Source: Paenibacillus dokdonensis (GTDB lineage: Bacteria > Bacillota > Bacilli > Paenibacillales > Paenibacillaceae). Taken from it: a stretch of DNA of 64,000 nt. The position numbers and the translations under genes were made by a program. The notes under the pieces are model-generated. The model ran no database searches. It was not told the origin of the DNA and was given only the letters and a program-made list of their open reading frames with translations. The stretch covers positions 1,006,079 to 1,070,078 of the forward strand of contig NZ_STGQ01000002.1 in NCBI RefSeq assembly GCF_004916975.1, written 5' to 3'. This document shows positions 51,360 to 59,530 of this stretch, piece by piece; within the stretch, counting starts at the first letter, position 1; each line of letters starts with the position of its first letter.

Positions 51360-52751
51360 TTAACGTTTGATAATTTCCATGACCTTCTTCTGGATGGTCG
51401 GCATGACTTCTTCTACCGTTTTATGTCCGGTATCAATCGGCTGCATTTCGTTAATAAACATGTCATTGATTTGCGAATAGTTGGTAATCAGATGGTTATA
51501 GGATTCAAAGCCATATTTCACAGCGCCTTCGTAAACCTTTTTCACATCATCAGGATCAATGCCTTCAAAATGCTTGTAGTAAGCCTCGGCTGCCTTCGTG
51601 TTGACTGGAGGGTTACCGCCGCTCAGATCAATCGATTTTTCCTGTACTTCGTCGCTGACGAGATATTTAATCCATTCAAAAGCTTCCTTCGGATGCTTGG
51701 AGCCTTTCAGGATCAGCAGCGGATCGACGAACAGCACGCTGCGGACCTTATCATTGCCGCCGGCTGGAACTGCAGCTACTCCGACTTTGAATGGGAAGTC
51801 ATTGGAGCCCGCAAGGCTCCAGGAACCGCTGACTGTCATGCCAAGCTTGCCGGTTACGAAGGCATCGCCGTTTTGTCCGGCTACGCTCTTGCTCCATTCC
51901 GTTGTTGGGGAAACCTTATCTTTTAAGATCAGATTGAACAGCTTGTTATAGGTTGCCATCACGTCCGGAGAATCGAAGTGGGTCTCGGACGGTACGCCGC
52001 CGTTGGTCCAGGTATCCTGTGAGTACGGCTCAACACCGAAATAAAGCGGGCGCATATCGCGCTCGGACCAGGTGAAGTCAACGCCATACTGCGTTTTGGC
52101 AATATCATCGGATACATGCGTCATTTTTTTCGCGTCTTCAACCATTTTGTCAAACGTCCAGCTCTTGTCCTCGTAATCACTTGGAGGATAAGGGACATTG
52201 GCAGCATCGAACATGTCTTTGTTGTAGAGCATCAGCGTGACGTACATATTGACCGGAACACCGTACACATGATCTTTTACCGTATAAATTTTCATCAGAT
52301 CATCCGGGATGCTGTAGTCGGATGCTTTGAATCCGTCTTCCTTAATAATGTCGTTCATGTCGAGCAGCATATCTTTGTTGTAATATTCCGCAAAACCGCC
52401 ATAACCGTAGTGGCTTGTTACGTCAGGAGATTTGCCGCCGGCAATCAGCGTCTGCAGCTTACTGTCGAACTGCTCGTAAGGCGCCTTCTCCACTTTGACC
52501 TTAATGTTCGGATGCTTGGCTTCAAAATCCGGAATCAGCTTTTCGATAAAGGTACGGTCTTCGGAATCGATGGTGTAGTGCGTAATGGTAACCTGCTCGC
52601 CGGATTTACCGGATTTGCCGGTATCGCTATCGCCTGCAGGAGCCACGTCACCTGCTGATTTGCCGCCGCTGCAGCCGGATAATGCCAGGACAACCAGCAT
52701 GCTGGTCGCAAGCAGAAGTGCAAAAGTCTTTTTCATCCTTTTCCTTTTCAT
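51360..52751 (-). CDS. Carbohydrate ABC transporter binding lipoprotein
   Basis: 463 residues, family 1 solute-binding protein. Signal peptide with lipobox LALSGC (~28-33), then TITHYTIDSEDRTFIEKLIPDFEAKHPNIKVKVEKAPYEQF, GKSPDVTSHYGYGG, and the C-terminal lobe with GKLGMTVSGSWSLAG. Sugar-binding Trp/Tyr residues are frequent. ATG 52751 is preferred because GGGGGA lies about 9 bases upstream; ATG 52736 is possible. Last gene of a three-gene importer operon. No ATPase is encoded here, so a shared MsmX-type ATPase elsewhere is expected. Ligand unknown. Confidence 0.9.
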   Translation of the reverse strand: MKRKRMKKTFALLLATSMLVVLALSGCSGGKSAGDVAPAGDSDTGKSGKSGEQVTITHYTIDSEDRTFIEKLIPDFEAKHPNIKVKVEKAPYEQFDSKLQTLIAGGKSPDVTSHYGYGGFAEYYNKDMLLDMNDIIKEDGFKASDYSIPDDLMKIYTVKDHVYGVPVNMYVTLMLYNKDMFDAANVPYPPSDYEDKSWTFDKMVEDAKKMTHVSDDIAKTQYGVDFTWSERDMRPLYFGVEPYSQDTWTNGGVPSETHFDSPDVMATYNKLFNLILKDKVSPTTEWSKSVAGQNGDAFVTGKLGMTVSGSWSLAGSNDFPFKVGVAAVPAGGNDKVRSVLFVDPLLILKGSKHPKEAFEWIKYLVSDEVQEKSIDLSGGNPPVNTKAAEAYYKHFEGIDPDDVKKVYEGAVKYGFESYNHLITNYSQINDMFINEMQPIDTGHKTVEEVMPTIQKKVMEIIKR

Positions 52752-52804
52752 GAACGATATCCCCCATATATTCAAGTTTTTTTGCCGCCGCTGCGGCGGG
52801 GCCT

Positions 52805-53689
52805 TTACTTGATGCCTGTAAGTACAATTCCTTCCACAAACCGCTTTTGGGCTATCGCAAACAGGGTAACAATCGGCAGCATGGCCAGTACAGAGGCGAC
52901 CATGAGCAAATGCCAAGGCGGAATGCGGAACCGCGATGAAGTAAAGGAAGACATGCCGACCGGAAGCGTGAACTTATCCGATGAGCTTAAGTAGAGCACA
53001 GGTGTTAAAAGGTCGTTCCAGCTGTAGATGAAGGCAAAGATGGCAACCGTCGCAAGCGCCGGTCCTGAAAGCGGAAGGGCGATTTGCCGCCACATCCGGA
53101 ATTCACTGCAGCCGTCGATGCGTCCGGCGTCAAACAGCTCATCCGGCAGCGTGGAAAAGAACTGGCGGAGCAAAAAGATGTTGTACGCCGAGCCGAAAAA
53201 TGCAGGCACGATCAGCGGCAGGAACGTATCGATCCAGTTCAGTTTGGAAAAGAGAATGAACTGCGGAATCATGATCGCCGGATACGGAAGCATCATGGTG
53301 CTGAGCATCAGCATAAACCACAGATTGCTGCCTTTGCCCCGGTATCTTGCGAAGCCGTAGGCCGCCAGGGCTGACGAGAGCAGGGTGCCGACAACCGTCA
53401 GAATACCGATAATTAAACTGTTGGCGTACATCTGACCGAAATTCAGCGTTTCAAAAATATCCTTATAGTTGCTCCACTGCCATGTTTCCGGCAAAAAGGT
53501 CGGAGGGAACTTGAGCAGCTCCTTCTTTGATTTCAATGAAGTTGAAACCATGAAGAACAGCGGCAGCAGCATGAGAAAGGTGGTAACCACCAAAGCGATG
53601 AAGCTGGCGATGCTTACGGCATCGATTTTGCGCCGGGGCTTGGTCAGGGAAGACGAAGCGTTCGGACCGGCAGCCGGAATCGTACTCAT
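52805..53689 (-). CDS. MalG/LacG-type ABC sugar permease
   Basis: 294 residues, six helices. The EAA loop is DELFDAGRIDGCSEFRMWRQIALPLSGPALAT, the ATPase docking motif. VSTSLKSKKELLKFPPTFLP near the N-terminus is typical of MalG-like subunits. Its start overlaps the end of the other permease gene by four bases, so the pair is co-translated as a heterodimer. Confidence 0.92.
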   Translation of the reverse strand: MSTIPAAGPNASSSLTKPRRKIDAVSIASFIALVVTTFLMLLPLFFMVSTSLKSKKELLKFPPTFLPETWQWSNYKDIFETLNFGQMYANSLIIGILTVVGTLLSSALAAYGFARYRGKGSNLWFMLMLSTMMLPYPAIMIPQFILFSKLNWIDTFLPLIVPAFFGSAYNIFLLRQFFSTLPDELFDAGRIDGCSEFRMWRQIALPLSGPALATVAIFAFIYSWNDLLTPVLYLSSSDKFTLPVGMSSFTSSRFRIPPWHLLMVASVLAMLPIVTLFAIAQKRFVEGIVLTGIK

Positions 53690-54579
53690 TTGCGTCCGCC
53701 TCCTTCATAGTGGACATAACGGTTCGAGAATTTCATGATGAGCCCCGTGAAGAGCATAACCACGATCAGCAGTACCCATGCCAGGGCGGAAGAGTAGCCT
53801 GCGCGGTACTCCTTGAACGCGCTCGTATACAGGTTGTAGACGTAGAACCAGGTTGAGTAGTTCGGACCGCCTTGGGTCATAACATACGCTTGGGTAAATA
53901 CCTGGAACGAGTCGATGACACCCATAATCAGCTGGAACAGCAGCACGGGTGAAATCATAGGAAGCGTCACATTCAGGAAGATCCGGAAACGGCCTGCGCC
54001 ATCGAGCTTGGCAGCTTCAACAAGGCTTGAAGGAACACCCTGCAGTCCGGCGAGGAACAGAATCATGCCTGAGCCCGCTGTCCAGAAGGACATAATCATA
54101 AGGGCGTAGAGCGCATAGTCCGGACTCATGAGCCAAGATGGACCACTGATGCCGAACCAGGATAGTACGTAGTTGAACAGTCCAATGGATGGATTGAAAA
54201 TCCAGTACCACAGCAGTGACATGGCAACGCCGGATACCATGCTCGGAAAATACATGGCGGTTCGGAAAAAGCCGCGGAATGGTATTTTCTGATTGAGCAG
54301 GAGCGCAAATCCGAGTGCCAGCAGCAGCTGGATCGGCACGCTGATAAACGTGTACCGCAGCGTCACTACGACGGATTTCCAGAACAAATCGTTATGGAAC
54401 ATTTCCTGGTAATTCGCGAGTCCGACATACTTGGGCGGGTGAATAATGTCATAATCCGTAAAGCTGTAATAGAGCGATGACAGAATCGGGTACAGGGCAA
54501 ATACCAGGAAGCCGATTAGCCATGGAGCGATGAAAAGATACATATAAAGTGTCTGCCGCCGGCTTTCGCGATGGGTCAC
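53686..54579 (-). CDS. MalF/LacF-type ABC sugar permease
   Basis: 297 residues, six helices. Begins YLFIAPWLIGFLVFALYPILSSLYYSFTDYD, as usual for MalF-like subunits, and has the EAA loop SSLVEAAKLDGAGRFRIFLNVTLPMISPVL. A likely GTG start would be at 54579 or just inside it. First gene of the importer operon, which is transcribed from the promoter at 54723-54751 and blocked by the downstream operators. Confidence 0.92.
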   Translation of the reverse strand: MTHRESRRQTLYMYLFIAPWLIGFLVFALYPILSSLYYSFTDYDIIHPPKYVGLANYQEMFHNDLFWKSVVVTLRYTFISVPIQLLLALGFALLLNQKIPFRGFFRTAMYFPSMVSGVAMSLLWYWIFNPSIGLFNYVLSWFGISGPSWLMSPDYALYALMIMSFWTAGSGMILFLAGLQGVPSSLVEAAKLDGAGRFRIFLNVTLPMISPVLLFQLIMGVIDSFQVFTQAYVMTQGGPNYSTWFYVYNLYTSAFKEYRAGYSSALAWVLLIVVMLFTGLIMKFSNRYVHYEGGGRK

Positions 54580-54610
54580 GGAAACACCAACCTTTCTATT
54601 AGTTTAAAAA

Positions 54611-54624
54611 TTATAACGCTTTAA
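54611..54624 (-). promoter_or_regulatory. LacI-type operator 1
   Basis: On the minus strand, AAGTTAAAGCGTTATAATTT matches 17 of 20 bases of the palindrome core at 8207-8226. It lies in the 5' leader, 32 bases before the permease gene. Confidence 0.6.
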
Positions 54625-54683
54625 CTTTTAGAGTGTGCGTGCCCCTTTTATAAAGGTTTCATAGGATGTTAGTTGTTATAAAG

Positions 54684-54697
54684 TTAAAGTGCTTTAA
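54684..54697 (-). promoter_or_regulatory. LacI-type operator 2
   Basis: TTAAAGTGCTTTAA is palindromic except for the central pair. The wider AAGTTAAAGTGCTTTAATTT (54681-54700) matches 18 of 20 bases at 8207-8226. It sits about 20-35 bases after the predicted transcription start, a blocking position. Confidence 0.7.
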
Positions 54698-54722
54698 TTT
54701 TCATATCCGGTCTGATGACAAT

Positions 54723-54751
54723 ATCATAGAGGATGATTTCTCAATTATCAA
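54723..54751 (-). promoter_or_regulatory. Promoter of the sugar importer operon
   Basis: On the minus strand TTGATA (54746-54751) and TATGAT (54723-54728) are 17 bases apart, a strong SigA-type promoter. It is followed by two LacI-type operators and preceded by a cre site. Confidence 0.75.
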
Positions 54752-54767
54752 CTCTTTTTTTATAAAG

Positions 54768-54782
54768 ATGTAAGCGCTGCCT
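54768..54782 (-). promoter_or_regulatory. cre site (CcpA)
   Basis: ATGTAAGCGCTGCCT fits every fixed position of the Bacillus cre pattern WTGNAANCGNWNNCW. It lies just upstream of the -35 of the importer promoter, so carbon catabolite control is likely. The remaining 54783-54983 stretch before the MATE gene shows no other gene. Confidence 0.6.
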
Positions 54783-54983
54783 CGATGAGCTGATTTGAGT
54801 CGTGCATAGGATCCTTGCCAAACGCTTCTGCAGAACGGTTAAAGACGCAAGGACAAGCTGTAATATTTTTCATGAATTTCTATGGAGGAATTTTCGCGAA
54901 AAGACTGTAATTTCAAGCAAAGTGTGCTAACATACCTTTGTTTTAAAGTTAATTTTTAATGGAAGTAAGGTGATTTCTGACTC

Positions 54984-56393
54984 ATGACCGCACTTGTTAA
55001 TGATTCGTCCGAACGGTCAGAAGCGGGACGTCTCAGCCTGGTGAGTTTGACTTGGCCGATCTTTCTTGAACTGTTCCTTTTTATGCTAATGGGCAGCGTG
55101 GATACGTTCATGATCAGCTCGGTGTCAGATGACGCTGTGTCCGGGGTAGGCGCAGCCAACCAGATTATATCGATAGCGATTCTATTGCTTGAAGTCATTG
55201 GAAGCGGGGCTGCTATCGTTGTTGCCCAGTATCTGGGCTCGAAGAAAAGGCTGGAGGCCGCCAAAGTGACAGGCAACGCATTGACGCTGAATTTGGCTGT
55301 CGGCTTGATCCTGAGTATCATTTTTCTCGGACTAGGCGGATATATGCTGCGGCTGCTGAACGTGCATGGGGAAATTTTTGACTATGCACAGTCGTACATG
55401 CGGATTGTCGGAGGCGGGATTTTCCTGCAGGCTCTCATCAATGCATTGGCTGCAACTATACGTACTCACGGGTTCACCAAGGAAACTATGGTGGTATCCC
55501 TTTTTATGAATATACTGCATGTGGTCGGCAATTATTTGCTGATTTTCGGTCACCTGGGCTTTCCCGCCATGGGTGTGGAGGGCGCAGCCATTTCAACGGT
55601 GTTCAGCCGCCTGGTATGCCTGCTCGTTTTCTTCTGGCTGATGTACCGTGTTATGGAAGTGAGAGTGGAATGGAAATATTACATTCATCTGTCCAAAGAG
55701 TATGTCCGCAAAATACTCAGCATTGGCATTCCCTCGGCTTTTGAAAATATCGTCTATCAGATCTGCCAGCTGACCTTTACGCTGTATGTGACCTATCTCG
55801 GCTCAGAGGCGATGGCCACCCGGCAGTATGCCAGTAATATCTCGATGTATATTTACTTGTTCAGCATGGCGATCGGTATGAGCACCGCAATCATGGTCGG
55901 CCATTATGTCGGCTCGCGCCGCAACCAGGACGCTTACACCCGGGTATTTCAAAGTGTAAAATGGGCTCTGGCCGCTACCGTCGTCATCGATATCATCATT
56001 ATTGCATTCCGTGTGCCTTTGATGAGCCTCTTTACCGATAATATGACGATTATCCGTATGGGTGCGCAGGTGATTCTGCTGAGCATTATCTTGGAAACGG
56101 GCCGAACGGTGAACATCGTCATCATCAACTCCCTCCGTGCTTCGGGCGATGCCCGGTTCCCGGTATATATGGGGCTGATTTCGATGGTATGCATGTCGCT
56201 GCCGCTTGGATATTTTCTTATCTTCCATCTTCATCTGGGGCTGGTCGGAGTCTGGCTGGCTATCGCCGCGGATGAATGGACACGCGCCGTCATCATGTAT
56301 TTCCGCTGGAAAAGCCGGGCCTGGGAGCGGCATGCGCTCGTTGAGCCTATGGAGCCGGAGCCGGTTCCTGCGGCAGCTCCGACCGTGGGCTAG
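54984..56393 (+). CDS. MATE-family efflux transporter
   Basis: 469 residues, 12 helices in two related halves. The first half has SLTWPIFLELFLFMLMGSVDTFMIS and AANQIISIAILLLEVIGSGAAIVVAQYLG; the second has GIPSAFENIVYQICQLTFT and AIGMSTAIMVGHYVG. It exports cationic compounds by Na+ or H+ exchange. ATG 54984 with AAGGTG about 12 bases upstream. Divergent from the sugar importer; followed by a hairpin at 56479. Confidence 0.93.
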   Translation: MTALVNDSSERSEAGRLSLVSLTWPIFLELFLFMLMGSVDTFMISSVSDDAVSGVGAANQIISIAILLLEVIGSGAAIVVAQYLGSKKRLEAAKVTGNALTLNLAVGLILSIIFLGLGGYMLRLLNVHGEIFDYAQSYMRIVGGGIFLQALINALAATIRTHGFTKETMVVSLFMNILHVVGNYLLIFGHLGFPAMGVEGAAISTVFSRLVCLLVFFWLMYRVMEVRVEWKYYIHLSKEYVRKILSIGIPSAFENIVYQICQLTFTLYVTYLGSEAMATRQYASNISMYIYLFSMAIGMSTAIMVGHYVGSRRNQDAYTRVFQSVKWALAATVVIDIIIIAFRVPLMSLFTDNMTIIRMGAQVILLSIILETGRTVNIVIINSLRASGDARFPVYMGLISMVCMSLPLGYFLIFHLHLGLVGVWLAIAADEWTRAVIMYFRWKSRAWERHALVEPMEPEPVPAAAPTVG

Positions 56394-56425
56394 TTGTTCC
56401 AGACCGAGCGGTATTTCCATTCAAG

Positions 56426-56454
56426 TTGCACAAAAGTAGTACTCATTATATAAT
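56426..56454 (+). promoter_or_regulatory. Strong promoter upstream of the DsbA-like gene
   Basis: TTGCAC and a perfect TATAAT are 17 bases apart. The start point falls on the first copy of the 29-bp direct repeat, which suggests an operator over the start site. Confidence 0.75.
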
Positions 56455-56537
56455 GTATATAAAGAAGTTACAGTTAGTAGGCGGGTAATCCTGCCTTTCT
56501 TTTTAATCTATACTGTGTATAAAAAAGTATCAGTTAG
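56449..56537 (+). repeat. Duplicated -10/operator element
   Basis: The element at 56449-56477 recurs at 56509-56537, exactly 60 bases on. Both carry a -10-like box (TATAAT, TATACT), then TGTATATAAAGAAGTTACAG against TGTGTATAAAAAAGTATCAG, then TTAG; the last 24 bases match at 20 positions. A terminator hairpin lies between them. Looks like a duplicated regulator site. Confidence 0.7.
56479..56504 (+). terminator. Hairpin between the two repeats
   Basis: AGGCGGG pairs with CCTGCCT (one G-U) around TAAT, followed by TTCTTTTT. It may end the MATE transcript or attenuate the message from the 56426 promoter. Confidence 0.65.
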
Positions 56538-56576
56538 CATAACATAACATTCCATATCTTTAGGAGGATTTTAAAA

Positions 56577-57290
56577 ATGAAAATTGAAGTTTGGTCCGAC
56601 TTTGCATGTCCTTTCTGCTACATCGGCAAGCGTCGCTTTGAAGCGGCTCTGGAACGTTTTGAGCATAAAAATGAAGTTGAAGTGGTTTTCCGCAGCTTCG
56701 AGCTGGCTCCGGATGCGCCTCGCGATAATGAAGAAAGCATGCACAGCATTCTGGCTTCCAAGTACGGGATGACGATCGAAAAGGCCAAAGCGATGAATGC
56801 CAATATGACCGAGCAGGCCAAGGCAGTGGGGCTGACCTACCACTTTGATACCATGAAGCCCACGAATACATTTGATGCCCACCGCTTAACGCATTGGGCA
56901 GGTGAATCCGGTAAGCGTTATGACATGACCGAGCGTTTGTTCAAGGCCTATTTTACCGACTCGGAGCATTTGGGAGACCGTGATACATTGGCGCGTCTTG
57001 CCGGAGAGATTGGTCTTGATGCCAAGGCTGCCGCTGATATGCTCGCAAGTGATGCTTATACAGCGGATGTACGTGAGGATGAGAACCAATCGTCCAAGCT
57101 CGGCATTTCGGGCGTGCCATTTTTCGTTGTGAACCAGAAATATGGTATTTCCGGCGCTCAGCCGGAGGATGTGTTTGTGGATGCGCTCGAGAACATCTGG
57201 AAGGAAGATCATCCGCTGACCATGGTCGGCGGCTCGGATGACTTGGCTTGCCAAGACGGTTCCTGCGCTTTGCCAGCCGATAAAGCGTAA
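56577..57290 (+). CDS. FrnE-like DsbA-family oxidoreductase
   Basis: 237 residues, cytoplasmic (no signal peptide). Redox pair Cys11/Cys14 in DFACPFCYIGKRRFE, cis-Pro loop in SGVPFFVVNQKYGISGAQ, and an extra C-terminal CQDGSC pair, which is unusual and could resolve or relay disulfides. FrnE proteins catalyse thiol-disulfide exchange and are linked to stress tolerance. AGGAGG is about 9 bases before ATG 56577. It has its own regulated promoter. Confidence 0.9.
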   Translation: MKIEVWSDFACPFCYIGKRRFEAALERFEHKNEVEVVFRSFELAPDAPRDNEESMHSILASKYGMTIEKAKAMNANMTEQAKAVGLTYHFDTMKPTNTFDAHRLTHWAGESGKRYDMTERLFKAYFTDSEHLGDRDTLARLAGEIGLDAKAAADMLASDAYTADVREDENQSSKLGISGVPFFVVNQKYGISGAQPEDVFVDALENIWKEDHPLTMVGGSDDLACQDGSCALPADKA

Positions 57291-57307
57291 CCTTACCGTT
57301 TGAACGT

Positions 57308-57370
57308 AAAAAAAGAGACTGTCCCCGAAAGGTTCTATATTGAACCTGACGGAGTTCAGTCTCTTTTTTT
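57308..57370. terminator. Two-part terminator after the DsbA-like gene
   Basis: AAAAAGAGACTG pairs with CAGTCTCTTTTT, enclosing a smaller AGGTTC/GAACCT stem, followed by T-run; A-rich on the left so it also serves the minus-strand gene. Confidence 0.85.
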
Positions 57371-57403
57371 ATTCGACGGAATATGCAATTTTCCGGAATC
57401 AGC

Positions 57404-58132
57404 TTACTTATTCATGGGCTGGATCGGATCGTTAAAAAAGGGCTTGGCTTCTACTAATGGAATATGCACCTGCGTATATCCCGGTGCAGCGTCATCCTTC
57501 AAGAAGTAAAAGACAATATCCGCATCTGTAAAGAAAACACCCATGTCATTCCCGAATGCTTTCGCGTCTTTGCCGGCATAGGAGGAGAACAGCTTGCTGA
57601 AAGCCGCCAGGGATTCCTTGTCATGCTTCAACAGATTTTCAGAGACGACTCTGGAATTCGTTCTGGCATCATAGTTCAGTGCATCCAGCACAGGAAAGGA
57701 TTCGCCTGTTACGCCGTTTGGCATGCCTTGGGTCAAGGTGCCATGGAAGACAAACGAATAGAAGTCTCCGCTGCTGCTGGCTACCTCATAACTCAGGTTC
57801 AGTTTGTCGCTTGTCGTCATGTCCTCGCTATATTTACGGATGATATTTTCCAGATCCTGATTGATATTTTCCTCGGCGAGTACGCCTGTCAGACCTTTAA
57901 TCTGCGGGTAATCAGCGGTGAAGTGGGCTCTGTGTACCGTTAGATTTGTCACTTCAAAGTCCGTCTTGGAGGTTTTCCGGGAAGTGCCTGATTCTCCATC
58001 CGGGCCGGAGTGCTGAAGAACTTGTCCGGCAGGAGCGGTGAGGGGCGGAGGCTGCTGCATTTTGGCACACACAGCGCCTGCACCACCCAGCAATAAAATG
58101 CTGAATATTCCAAAAGCGATCCATTTTTGCAT
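57404..58132 (-). CDS. Exported DUF3298/RsiV-like protein
   Basis: 242 residues. N-terminal signal peptide (IAFGIFSILLLGGAGAVCA), a Pro/Ser-rich linker (~27-55), then a domain ending in FFTDADIVFYFLKDDAAPGYTQVHIPLVEA, as in DUF3298 domains of RsiV/PdaC-type proteins (the RsiV version binds lysozyme). No transmembrane anti-sigma part is present. Function unknown; cell-wall association is possible. Confidence 0.7.
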   Translation of the reverse strand: MQKWIAFGIFSILLLGGAGAVCAKMQQPPPLTAPAGQVLQHSGPDGESGTSRKTSKTDFEVTNLTVHRAHFTADYPQIKGLTGVLAEENINQDLENIIRKYSEDMTTSDKLNLSYEVASSSGDFYSFVFHGTLTQGMPNGVTGESFPVLDALNYDARTNSRVVSENLLKHDKESLAAFSKLFSSYAGKDAKAFGNDMGVFFTDADIVFYFLKDDAAPGYTQVHIPLVEAKPFFNDPIQPMNK

Positions 58133-58239
58133 GATGGCCCTCCTTATATCCAGAGATTCAATTCCCTTTCAATAACCATACATGCAATATAGAGATGGAA
58201 AAACCGCATTTCGGTAACAGAAAAATGAAAGTTTACTCA

Positions 58240-59295
58240 TTAATCGATCGTTTTGGTCATGGATCTGAGCAGCTCAAGCCCAATTTCATCGACATGTCTT
58301 TTCTGGGCACGGAGCCTGGAAAAGGGCCTGAGCGCAAAGCTGCCGTTGTTGGAGAGAACAATGACCGCCATATTCTTCTCCCTGTGAAAACCGATAAAGC
58401 TGCTTGAGCCGTAGGTGCCGCCGTTATGCCAGTGCATCCGGTCGTGATAGACACCGGTCCGGATCATCCATCCCATTCCAACTTCGTCATACCGGCGGAT
58501 ACGATGCCTCGGCAGTTGGGTCGCTTTCATGGCCGACGTCACGGATGCAGCCCCCATGCCCGCGTTCGCCTTGGCGAACTGCAGCAGGTCCCTGGCAGTG
58601 GTGCGCAGGCCCCCGGCCCCTGCCAGAACGCCAAAATCCCAGTAAGGCATCTCTTTACCATTCGCAGTATACACGGGAAGCTGTCTTTGCTGCTGAGATG
58701 GGCTCAATCCGAACACCGTATCCTCCATAAAGAGTGGTCCGCATACCATTTCCCGCACCAGCTCCTCCAGATTATGGCCGGTGCAGCGTGTCAGGATATA
58801 GCCGAGCAGGCCTGCACCAAGATTGGAGTATTCGAAGTTTCCAGGTGCAGCTGGCCGGCATTTAAGCAGATCCTTGAGCAGATGCTCCTCTGTGTAATGC
58901 TGGTAGGGATTAAGCTTGTCCGTCATGACGGATTTCAGTCCGGCAGGAAGACGGGGTAGCCCGGATGTATGCTCTCCGAGCTGTTCGAGGGTTATCGAGC
59001 TGATTTTACGATTGGAAGCACATTCAGGTATGTATTTGCCGATGGTGTCAGTCAGCTTCAGATTGCCCTGCTGTTCGAGAATGTAAAGCAGTGTTGTCAT
59101 GAAAACCTTAGTAATCGAGGCCGCTTCATAAATGGCTGATGAATAATCGAAGCCCTGCGGCTGACCATGGCCCCAGTAATACTGGTTCCCATTTTCCAGA
59201 ATGCCGATCGTGAGAGTTAACGGGAATTTGCTGCCAAAATGCTCCCGTATCAGTGCGTCGGCTCTGCCCGTTATCGGGTGGTCTGTTGTGATCAT
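58240..59295 (-). CDS. Beta-lactamase-fold serine hydrolase
   Basis: 351 residues, no signal peptide. Class C/DD-peptidase motifs are present: Ser60-x-x-Lys63 in EAASITKVFMTTL, Tyr156-Ser-Asn158 in EYSNLGAGLLGYIL, and HNGGTYGSSSF as the third motif (HxG type in place of KTG). The family includes esterases, DD-peptidases and peptide hydrolases, so substrate is unknown. ATG 59295 is chosen because GGAGG is about 9 bases upstream; in-frame upstream starts lack a ribosome site. No beta-lactam resistance claim is made. Confidence 0.88.
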   Translation of the reverse strand: MITTDHPITGRADALIREHFGSKFPLTLTIGILENGNQYYWGHGQPQGFDYSSAIYEAASITKVFMTTLLYILEQQGNLKLTDTIGKYIPECASNRKISSITLEQLGEHTSGLPRLPAGLKSVMTDKLNPYQHYTEEHLLKDLLKCRPAAPGNFEYSNLGAGLLGYILTRCTGHNLEELVREMVCGPLFMEDTVFGLSPSQQQRQLPVYTANGKEMPYWDFGVLAGAGGLRTTARDLLQFAKANAGMGAASVTSAMKATQLPRHRIRRYDEVGMGWMIRTGVYHDRMHWHNGGTYGSSSFIGFHREKNMAVIVLSNNGSFALRPFSRLRAQKRHVDEIGLELLRSMTKTID

Positions 59296-59530
59296 GGGTA
59301 GGCACCTCCATATATATAATAAACGTGCAATCGGAAGGATAGTTGTTCTAAGGTGGAACTTACCAACCACTGTATTACCCTGTAAACGGATGTTTGACGC
59401 AATCGACAAAATAACTCAATTTCGTGAAAAAAGCCCGAAAAACATGCAAAAAAGCTAATAATCATCGCCCGTTTGACCGATATGTGAGGTATGATGTGTT
59501 TATCAAAATAGGAATTGGAGGGAATTTACA

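Noticed and set aside
58240-59295. Beta-lactamase (resistance) call
   Set aside because: Only the general fold motifs are present, and there is no signal peptide; esterase or peptidase is equally likely.
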